A stretch of 64,000 bases of DNA from Rickettsiella endosymbiont of Aleochara curtula (lineage in GTDB: Bacteria; Pseudomonadota; Gammaproteobacteria; Diplorickettsiales; Diplorickettsiaceae). Each line of letters starts with the position of its first letter. The first letter of the stretch is position 1. The notes under the pieces were generated by a model. It was not told the origin of the DNA. It made no database searches and saw nothing but the letters and a program-made list of their open reading frames with translations. The position numbers were made by a program, and so were the translations under genes. The stretch covers positions 1,366,001-1,430,000 of the forward strand of contig NZ_OZ034990.1 in assembly GCF_964030935.1 (NCBI RefSeq). Reading direction: 5' to 3'. Positions 27,147 to 34,613 of this stretch are shown here, piece after piece.

Positions 27147-27866
27147 ATGAAAATAAAATATTATATTGCTAAGCTTGGTATTTTAGTCGTCCTATATACG
27201 TCTGAGGTTTACGCCAGTGTTTTAGAGGTGACTCCTGTCCAACTTTCTTTATCTCCTACGCAAAGGATAGGAGTACTTAAAGTTACGAATCGAAGTGATG
27301 AACCTAGCCTATTACAATTAAGTTTACTAGACTGGCAACAAACTCCTAAGAGTAAAGATATCTATAAAATCTCGCATGACATTTTGTTGACGCCACCGTT
27401 ATTTGCATTGCCTGCACATAAAACTCAGATTATACGGTTTGCTTTAAGACATCCCACTTATAATACCGTGCAAAAAGCCTATCGCGTGCACTTGAAAGAA
27501 GTTCAGCAGCCTAGAAGAAAAAAACTAGGTCAAACGCTGTATTTTTTACTGGATATCTCCCTTCCTTTGTTCATACAACCACAACATATTATAGAGAATG
27601 GAGTTTGGTCAACCGAGGTTTTAGATGCACATCATATTAAATTGAATCTATACAATGACGGCAACGTTTCCTTATTTGTAAATCAATGGCAATTAGTCTC
27701 TAAAGAGCCACAAGCACCGATAATGAAAAAGCACTCGACTTTTACGCATGTCTTCCCACGATGCTCTTATTCTTGGATAGTAAAAGGCGATTCTAATATT
27801 AAGTATACGGATATTAAATCAAATATTAATGGACAAAGTAAAAAATCAACTTTGCATAGGCTTTAA
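27147..27866 (+). CDS. Periplasmic pilus chaperone (PapD/CsuC family)
   Basis: A 239-residue protein with a signal peptide (cleavage near YASVLEV, residue 24) and the two-domain chaperone fold. The first domain has the LSPTQRIGVLKVTNRSDEP strand pair and PPLFALPAHKTQIIRFALR, containing the subunit-carboxylate-binding arginine/lysine region typical of the family. It would hold SCPU subunits by donor-strand complementation and hand them to the usher. The end overlaps the usher start by 38 bp. Confidence 0.88.
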   Translation: MKIKYYIAKLGILVVLYTSEVYASVLEVTPVQLSLSPTQRIGVLKVTNRSDEPSLLQLSLLDWQQTPKSKDIYKISHDILLTPPLFALPAHKTQIIRFALRHPTYNTVQKAYRVHLKEVQQPRRKKLGQTLYFLLDISLPLFIQPQHIIENGVWSTEVLDAHHIKLNLYNDGNVSLFVNQWQLVSKEPQAPIMKKHSTFTHVFPRCSYSWIVKGDSNIKYTDIKSNINGQSKKSTLHRL

Positions 27867-30267
27867 ATTTGTATTAATTGCATGTTTTATAATTTTTTCT
27901 TTAATAAGCACACAGAGTAACGCGAAGTTAGGAAAAGAGTTTTTAACAAAACAAGCATCCAAAGTAAAAGCTAAAAAACGTATGATTCCTCTCTTGCTGG
28001 AAATCAAGCTGAATGGATCGTTATTGCCTGGTGTTACACAGTGTTTTAAAGATGCGTCTGGTCAGATTTGGGTTGAAGAAAGTGATTTACGCCAATGGCA
28101 GCTGCAGTTTAGCTCTCATGCTCCTTTAAAATTTAATGGGGAGCATTTATATAGACTTGATTGGTACCCCGATGTTAGTTACCAATTAGATCAATATGCG
28201 ATGCAGTTAACTATCACTGCCCCTGCCCGATTATTTGCTATACAAACCTTTGATCCTTTGAGTAGACGCTTAGGCGCTTTGCGTCCAAAAGATCCTGGCG
28301 CCTATCTCAATTACGATGCGGTTGCCTTAAGAAATAATTCTCCTGGAATCAATCAAACCAATCTTTCAGCATTGATGGGCTTAGGTTTATTTAATCGCTT
28401 AGGCGTCGGAACTGCAGATGTACTCGCGTACAACAAATATGCGAATAACATTACCTTACTAACCAATCAATCCAGTAAGTTAGTGCGTTTAAATACCTCC
28501 TGGACTCTAGATCAGCCAGAAAAAATTGCGCGCTGGCGTTTTGGTGATGCCATTACCGGCTCGACTTATTGGAGTGGTGCATCGCGTTTTGCTGGTATTC
28601 AATATGCCACAAATTTTAAAACACAACCTAATTTAGTGACTTTTCCGCTACCTGGCTATCAAGGTGAAGCCGCCATTCCCAGCACAGTGGATGTTTTTGT
28701 GAATAGTGTTTTAAACCAGCAACAAATAGTGAATAACGGTCCTTATATATTTAATAATATTCCGGTGATTTCTGGAGCCGGTAACGTGAATGTCGTTACA
28801 CAGGATTTGCTTGGACGTAGCAAAGTAGTTAGTTTTTCTTATTACGCAAGCCCGCAGTTACTTAAGCCCAATTTAGTTGATTTTTCCTATGAAGCAGGAT
28901 TTGTGAGGGATAATTATGGAGTAAATAGTAATGATTATGGGCGTTTTTTAGCGGTGGGAACCTATCAACGCGGCATCACCAATAATCTAACCTTAGGTGG
29001 GCATGCCGAAGTATTGTTCGATCAACAAACCTTAGGCTTTTCGGCTAATTATTTATTAAATAATTATGGAGTAGCCACGTTAGCGTTGGCAGGCGGACAT
29101 AATAATTCAGGTGGCGGTGGTTTATTGGGCTTAGGTTTTATTCGCCAAGGGCCTAAGCTTAGTTATGGTTTTAATACCAGCTTAACCACACTAAATTATA
29201 TTCAGTTAGGCACACAACCCAATACATCACCACCGAGCGTGGTGAATCAATTATTTCTAGGATACAGTTTAGAAAACTATGGATCGTTAAGCACGAGTTT
29301 TACCATGGTAAATAGCCGAAATTTTAATCAAGCAAATGGTATCTCTAATACACCGACGGCACGATTATTGACCGCTACCTATACGCATAATTTATTCAAA
29401 AATATTTCTTTAAGCTTAGGTTTTGTGGGAGATTTACGTAACTCACAAACTAACCAAGCGTTTCTAAATTTAGTTTTTGCCCCTGATGTGAATCATTATG
29501 TTAATAACGCTACAACTTGGCAAAATCATCAAGTACAAGATGTGTTGCAATTTGCTAAACCAGTCCCATTAGGTAAGGGCTATGGTTATAACATCCTAGC
29601 TAGTAATAACAGTAATCGTTACGCAGGTGCTGATGTGACTGTACAAAATGAAATTGGAGCTTATACAGCACGCGTAGGCCAAGGTCGTGGACAAGCAGAT
29701 TATGAATTAGACGCCAGCGGTAGTGCTATTTATTTTGCCGGCAATGGATTTTTAGCACGTAAACTCACGCAAAGTTTTGCTTTAGTGAAAGTTCCTGATT
29801 TCCCAGGTGTGGATGTCTATTATGAAAATCAACTCATGGGTAAAACGGATAGAAATGGAAATTTATTAATCACTGAATTATTGCCCTATCAAGAAAATAG
29901 CGTGGAAATAGAACCGACAACGTTGCCATTAGATACACAGATCGATGTCACGCAGGAAAAGGTCATACCTTATTTTCATAGTGGTGTTTTAGCAGAGTTT
30001 TCAGTTAAGCATTTGCAGGGTGTAGAGTTGCACTTAAAAACGCCTAGTGGAAATTATGCTCCGCCAGGTGCTGAGCTGACACTAACTAATGATCAATCTT
30101 GTGAAAGCTATCCTGTAGGATATGACGGTGAAGTTTACATCCCTGAAGTGAAAGATCATCTTTTAGAAGGTTCAGTCAGTTGGGAAAATCATGTATATTA
30201 TTTTTCAAAGCGATTACCTAATACCAATGATCCAATCATCGAATTAGGAGATGTGCAATGTTATTAA
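27829..30267 (+). CDS. Outer membrane usher (FimD/CsuD family)
   Basis: An 812-residue outer-membrane protein with a signal peptide (about 1-34, ending SNA), an N-terminal chaperone-binding domain (LLEIKLNGSLLPG...FKDASGQIWVEESDLRQW), a 24-strand beta-barrel rich in alternating polar and aromatic residues, a plug region and two C-terminal domains (VPDFPGVDVYYENQLMGKTDRNGN is the typical first one). It secretes and polymerises the pilus subunits. It overlaps the chaperone gene by 38 bp and the next subunit gene by 10 bp, so the three are one operon. Length fits Csu-type ushers. Confidence 0.9.
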   Translation: MDKVKNQLCIGFKFVLIACFIIFSLISTQSNAKLGKEFLTKQASKVKAKKRMIPLLLEIKLNGSLLPGVTQCFKDASGQIWVEESDLRQWQLQFSSHAPLKFNGEHLYRLDWYPDVSYQLDQYAMQLTITAPARLFAIQTFDPLSRRLGALRPKDPGAYLNYDAVALRNNSPGINQTNLSALMGLGLFNRLGVGTADVLAYNKYANNITLLTNQSSKLVRLNTSWTLDQPEKIARWRFGDAITGSTYWSGASRFAGIQYATNFKTQPNLVTFPLPGYQGEAAIPSTVDVFVNSVLNQQQIVNNGPYIFNNIPVISGAGNVNVVTQDLLGRSKVVSFSYYASPQLLKPNLVDFSYEAGFVRDNYGVNSNDYGRFLAVGTYQRGITNNLTLGGHAEVLFDQQTLGFSANYLLNNYGVATLALAGGHNNSGGGGLLGLGFIRQGPKLSYGFNTSLTTLNYIQLGTQPNTSPPSVVNQLFLGYSLENYGSLSTSFTMVNSRNFNQANGISNTPTARLLTATYTHNLFKNISLSLGFVGDLRNSQTNQAFLNLVFAPDVNHYVNNATTWQNHQVQDVLQFAKPVPLGKGYGYNILASNNSNRYAGADVTVQNEIGAYTARVGQGRGQADYELDASGSAIYFAGNGFLARKLTQSFALVKVPDFPGVDVYYENQLMGKTDRNGNLLITELLPYQENSVEIEPTTLPLDTQIDVTQEKVIPYFHSGVLAEFSVKHLQGVELHLKTPSGNYAPPGAELTLTNDQSCESYPVGYDGEVYIPEVKDHLLEGSVSWENHVYYFSKRLPNTNDPIIELGDVQCY

Positions 30268-30752
30268 AAAAAACTAAACGGTATTGGTTGTTAATTATTT
30301 TATTTCTCTATAATTTTTATAGTCCTGCTGTTTATGCTACCTGTGCTGGACTTGGTTGTTCATGTTCAGTGGCAACCACAGCAGTCACATTTGGTACGTA
30401 TGTGCCCACTACTTTAAAAACGGCTAATGGCAATGTGGCAGTGACTTGTTCAGCATTAGTTATTTTTACTGCTTCTTATGTGATTAGTATGGCTAAAGGA
30501 AATAGCGCAACTTATACTCCCCGTTTTATGAATATGGCAGGTGTGCATTTGAATTACAATTTATATACTACTGGGGCATTTACTTCGATTTGGGGTGATG
30601 CAACTGGAGGAACTGTGACCGTGAGTGATTCCTATACCTCAATAGGATTGTCAACCACCAGAAATTATACGGTTTTTGGTCGAATTACTGCTGCGCAATT
30701 TGTCAATACAGGGACTTATACAGACGCGGTTTTGGTATCCGTTACTTATTAA
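30258..30752 (+). CDS. SCPU-domain pilus subunit 3
   Basis: A 164-residue secreted protein that starts inside the end of the usher gene behind an AGGAGA site. After a signal peptide (LLIILFLYNFYSPAVYA) the mature domain has unusual closely spaced cysteines (TCAGLGCSCSV), then VTFGTY, GNVAVTC, LNYNLYTT and a final AVLVSVTY strand. Its position directly after the usher is where the Csu system keeps the tip adhesin CsuE, but this protein has one domain, not two. Tandem hairpins follow the stop. Confidence 0.8.
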   Translation: MLLKKTKRYWLLIILFLYNFYSPAVYATCAGLGCSCSVATTAVTFGTYVPTTLKTANGNVAVTCSALVIFTASYVISMAKGNSATYTPRFMNMAGVHLNYNLYTTGAFTSIWGDATGGTVTVSDSYTSIGLSTTRNYTVFGRITAAQFVNTGTYTDAVLVSVTY

Positions 30753-30766
30753 CCTCACACCACTAT

Positions 30767-30814
30767 GGCTTATTACTGGATAATAAGCCGTTCCTCTATT
30801 AATCTTAATAGAGG
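30767..30814 (+). other. Two perfect tandem hairpins between pilus subunit genes
   Basis: GGCTTATTA-CTGGA-TAATAAGCC (30767-30789) is followed four bases later by CCTCTATTA-ATCT-TAATAGAGG (30793-30814). Both stems are nine perfect pairs. No run of T follows, so they are not standard rho-independent terminators. They could stabilise the 3' end of the upstream transcript or lower expression of the last subunit. The remaining spacer to 30983 holds no gene. Confidence 0.7.
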
Positions 30815-30983
30815 AAGCTAGCTATAAACATCAAAGAACGCAAAGAAAAGGACCTTTTTTTGCAGAAGTTAAACTAATCTCTAAAAAAATTCAATATTTT
30901 TTTAAGTTTCTTCCTGTCACTCAGTTAATAAATGGATTAATTTTCTGGTAATGCTGGCCACTTATTGGCAGAGGGGGTTAATC

Positions 30984-31481
30984 ATGCGTTTATTTTGCAA
31001 ATGGGTTTGTTTTCTATTTTTATTATCAGGGATAAATACGGCGTTTTCGGCAATCGGTTCTGATGATACATCCATGTTGGTTTCTGTAAGCGTAGTCGGC
31101 GGATGTACTATTCGGGCCACGCCTTTAATATTTGGTATTTATAATCCCGATTCATCTTTCCCTAATAATTCTACCGCGCGACTCAAGGTGCTTTGTACAT
31201 TGAATACGCCTTATTATGTAACCTTAGATCAAGGAGCGGGGTATTCGGCAACCACTCGATTGCGCAGAATGTCGGGGCCAGAACATTCGTCAATCAAATA
31301 TATTTTAACGCAAAATCCAACGCACACTATTAATTGGGGCAATGTTATCGGTGTTGACGCCAAATTTGCTGTTGGGAACGGTGTCAGGCAGATAATTCCT
31401 GTATATGGACAAATCTCACCCAAGCAAAATGTGGGGATTGGTTCCTATAGAGATGTCGTCAATGTAGGGATTGTTTTTTAA
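30984..31481 (+). CDS. SCPU-domain pilus subunit 4
   Basis: The frame opens at ATG 30951, but ATG 30984 has an AGAGGGGG ribosome-binding site and gives a proper signal peptide (MRLFCKWVCFLFLLSGINTAFSA); the product is then 165 residues. The mature domain has GGCTIRA, ARLKVLC, IKYILTQNP and a terminal VVNVGIVF strand, the SCPU pattern again. It is more diverged from the other three subunits and, with its separate ribosome-binding site and the preceding hairpins, may be made in smaller amounts, as expected of a minor or tip subunit. It is convergent with diaA. Confidence 0.78.
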   Translation: MRLFCKWVCFLFLLSGINTAFSAIGSDDTSMLVSVSVVGGCTIRATPLIFGIYNPDSSFPNNSTARLKVLCTLNTPYYVTLDQGAGYSATTRLRRMSGPEHSSIKYILTQNPTHTINWGNVIGVDAKFAVGNGVRQIIPVYGQISPKQNVGIGSYRDVVNVGIVF

Positions 31482-31492
31482 ATTTGTAGCAA

Positions 31493-32080
<588 letters not shown>

Positions 32081-32479
32081 CTACCTAGAGAATGCGTTTT
32101 TTATCCATTCTACTTGAGCTGGGTCTAGTTTGGAAATATTGGCTAGTTTTTCTGTGCTCGGTTTGACGCCGACGACATCAAATCGACAAGCCATTTCTTC
32201 AAATAACTGGTGCGATAATAAGTAATATTCTGCAGTTTTGATGATTTTATGTTGTTTAATTAAAGTGACTGATTCTAAGCTACTGCCAAAGTTACCATGC
32301 TGTCGATAACGAACTTCTATAAAGACTAATGTGGATTGATCCTGCATAATCAAATCGATTTCACCCAAGCGACACCGATAATTACGCGCAATTAATTTAA
32401 GTTTTTGCCGTCGTAAATAATCACAAACTAAACCTTCAATTTGCTGGCCTAATTTTTTTGTATCGATAGATGGCATCAT
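32081..32479 (-). CDS. yraN: UPF0102 family endonuclease-like protein YraN
   Basis: A 132-residue protein of the restriction-endonuclease-like fold family UPF0102. The core GEIDLIMQD...LVFIEVRYR contains the D-x(n)-E-x-K/R type metal-binding pattern. Function in the cell is unproved. It overlaps lpoA by one base and is followed immediately by diaA, so the three form an operon. A second ATG directly follows the first (MMPS); either could be used. Confidence 0.88.
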   Translation of the reverse strand: MMPSIDTKKLGQQIEGLVCDYLRRQKLKLIARNYRCRLGEIDLIMQDQSTLVFIEVRYRQHGNFGSSLESVTLIKQHKIIKTAEYYLLSHQLFEEMACRFDVVGVKPSTEKLANISKLDPAQVEWIKNAFSR

Positions 32480-33633
32480 TAATCGATAGGGACTAAATTC
32501 CCATTACGAAATTGTGCGCAAGGTAATTGGCGAGCGATGCGATGTTGACTATTTAATGAAAGCATTCCTGTGGCGCCTTGCAGTGTTTGTTGTTGGGACT
32601 GATTTAAACGTCCTAGTTGCTGAATAATATGAAACGCATCGATACCTAAAGCGTAATACTTACTGTTGCGACTAAAGCGCTCTGGTGAGGCTGATTTTAA
32701 TTGTTGGTATAGATTAGGCTCTATGCTGCTGTTAGCGAGCGACCATGGGGCAGCACAGAAGATTATTTGATTCAGGTCTTTATCCAACCGCTGGGATCCG
32801 GGTATGCCACTATAAATCGATGCAGTCGCATAAACCGGTATATCACCGGCATAAAAGAATTTTAGTAAAGGTTTCACTTGGCGACCGATTTGCGGACTAC
32901 TGGCTAAGAAAATGACATCAAAGTCTGTGCGTCTGTCGTGCGGAGGTTTAAAATGCAGAAAATGACGCATTTGCTTGGTTATATCAGCAGGATTTTCCGA
33001 CAAGGTGAGTTGACCGACAACGGTTCCCCCTAATGCTTGCCATTGTTGTGCAAACGCTTCGCCTATCTGAGATCCCCAATTGCCATTGGCAGTCATGATG
33101 AGTGCAGAACGTTTACCATTTTTCCAGGCATGGTTAATAGCTTGTTGTGCTTCGTCGAGAGGCGATAAACCAAATTGGTATAACTCAGAGGGTGTACTAA
33201 TATCAGAATTTAAATAGTTCAGCGCTAAAATAGGAATTCTAGTTTGCAAACCGGCTATGCTTTGTACTTGAGGCTTGAGTAATGGACCGACAATTATTTG
33301 CGCATTTTTTGCTATGGCTTGGGTATAAGCGGCTTGTATCGAAGATTCAACACTGGTGTCTACGAGGATAATACGTGGTGAAGATCCATTTTCTTCAGCG
33401 GCAGCCAAGAAGCCTTGTTTTACGGATACTCCAATATTAGCTAAAGGTCCTTGTAGGGGCAGCAGTAAGGCAATGGTTTGCATTACATTATTACTAAGAG
33501 TTGATGAGGTTGAAAATGCAGGATTTTGATTGTTCGATAAGACTGGATTAGGCACATGGCTAGAATTGCTAGCACAAGCAGTAAGACCTAAGCTTATCAA
33601 TAAAAAGCCTAGGCTTAAACATAATCGATTCAT
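32479..33633 (-). CDS. lpoA: LpoA-type penicillin-binding protein activator, C-terminal domain form
   Basis: The frame is open from 33663, but Met11 at 33633 gives a typical lipoprotein signal, MNRLCLSLGFLLISLGLTAC, with lipobox LTAC; the product is then 384 residues. After a Ser/Asn linker comes a periplasmic-binding-protein-like domain (ALLLPLQGPLANIGVSVKQGF, VGPLLKPQVQSI, GIDAFHIIQQL) equivalent to the C-terminal half of LpoA. The TPR-like N-terminal domain of E. coli LpoA (678 residues) is absent. LpoA reaches through the wall from the outer membrane to stimulate PBP1a, which is encoded about 7 kb away. Confidence 0.85.
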   Translation of the reverse strand: MNRLCLSLGFLLISLGLTACASNSSHVPNPVLSNNQNPAFSTSSTLSNNVMQTIALLLPLQGPLANIGVSVKQGFLAAAEENGSSPRIILVDTSVESSIQAAYTQAIAKNAQIIVGPLLKPQVQSIAGLQTRIPILALNYLNSDISTPSELYQFGLSPLDEAQQAINHAWKNGKRSALIMTANGNWGSQIGEAFAQQWQALGGTVVGQLTLSENPADITKQMRHFLHFKPPHDRRTDFDVIFLASSPQIGRQVKPLLKFFYAGDIPVYATASIYSGIPGSQRLDKDLNQIIFCAAPWSLANSSIEPNLYQQLKSASPERFSRNSKYYALGIDAFHIIQQLGRLNQSQQQTLQGATGMLSLNSQHRIARQLPCAQFRNGNLVPID

Positions 33634-33745
33634 CAATGAAAAAGACACACGCCTTCCAGTCAAATTTTATACGACAGTGTTAATAATAGTTTATTCTAAT
33701 ACTTTTACGCAATGCTTCAGAAAATTTTGCTTAACCGGTACTTAC

Positions 33746-33889
33746 TAGACCTTTTACATAACCAAGTAATAGGCTTTAGTTCAAGGCAAACGATAATCGA
33801 GGACCGGAGTTTACATGAGTACATGAGGACCGCAAAGCATCGTTTAACGATGAAATTAAGTCCATTACGCAAGTTATGTAAGAGGTCTA
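33746..33889 (+). repeat. 144-bp MITE-like palindromic element, copy 2
   Basis: The inverted ends are TAGACCTTTTACATAAC and GTTATGTAAGAGGTCTA, which pair at 16 of 17 positions. The interior matches copy 1 (7821-7964), including the central GGAG-TTTAC-ATGA... hairpin region. It lies between lpoA and the Smr gene, ending three bases before the smr start codon. Its terminal AGAGG (33881-33885) sits at ribosome-binding distance from that ATG. Confidence 0.82.
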
Positions 33890-33892
33890 CTT

Positions 33893-34450
33893 ATGAATAA
33901 ATCTCCTCCGCCGGATAAAGAGGATCTTGAGTTTTTTAGAGCAGCGATGCTAGGTGTAAAGCGAACCAAGTCAGTTCACATAAAACCCAGGTCAAAAAAA
34001 AATATTTCGGCGTTAAAAAAAGAAAAATTAATTCACCTAAAAGAGGAGCAGCCAGTTTCCCTTATTCTACTTGACCCAGTTGGATTAATAGTAGGATCTG
34101 AAGATCGATTATTTTTTAATCGGCCAGGTTTACAACATAAACGTATTAAACAATTAACAGGCGGTGATATATCCCAATCAGCTTATCTAGATTTACATCA
34201 AATGAGCGTAGAGCAGGCACGCAGGGCAGTGCTCAATTTTTTGTTACACAGTCGCGAACATAGTTATAACTGTGTTCGCATCATTCATGGGAAAGGAAAG
34301 CTCACACAATCAGGAGCCAAACTGAAAAACCATGTCAATTGCTGGTTAAGGCAAATTCCATGGGTATTGGCTTTCTCGTCTGCGCAAGCACGAGATGGTG
34401 GGGCCGGGGCACTTTACGTCCTATTACGTAGAATTCGTCACGCGAAATGA
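33893..34450 (+). CDS. Smr-domain protein (SmrA/YdaL-like)
   Basis: A 185-residue protein. The N-terminal part (EDLEFFRAAMLGVKRTK) matches the leader of SmrA/SmrB proteins. The C-terminal Smr domain (about 100-180) has LDLHQMSVEQAR, the VRIIHGKGK loop and the final GGAGALYVLLRR strand. Smr domains are nicking endonucleases acting on DNA or on mRNA at stalled or collided ribosomes. The chosen ATG gives a normal family length, and the only plausible ribosome-binding site, AGAGG at 33881-33885, lies within the end of the upstream repeat element. Confidence 0.85.
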   Translation: MNKSPPPDKEDLEFFRAAMLGVKRTKSVHIKPRSKKNISALKKEKLIHLKEEQPVSLILLDPVGLIVGSEDRLFFNRPGLQHKRIKQLTGGDISQSAYLDLHQMSVEQARRAVLNFLLHSREHSYNCVRIIHGKGKLTQSGAKLKNHVNCWLRQIPWVLAFSSAQARDGGAGALYVLLRRIRHAK

Positions 34451-34496
34451 TTCAGCAAAGCATTTTCCATCATTGCGAGCACGTAAATTATTCATC

Positions 34497-34570
34497 GTCA
34501 TTGCGAGCACCGTAGGTGCGTGGCAATCCAGAGATGACCATGGTCTCACTAACGTTTCGGCCTCGCCGTG
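34497..34570 (+). repeat. GTCATTGCGAG-type palindromic repeat, copy 2
   Basis: It begins GTCATTGCGAGCACC with GTA and GGTGC forming an inner hairpin, then TGGCAATCCAGAG, and ends near GGCCTCGCCGTGA. A short extra fragment CATTGCGAGCAC lies just upstream at about 34470. It fills the gap between the Smr gene and uvrD. Similar copies are at 22624-22705 and 61544-61617. Confidence 0.7.
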
Positions 34571-34613
34571 AAAGACCCATTAATTTTTGACTGTGCGCAG
34601 ACAAAGCGTATAT

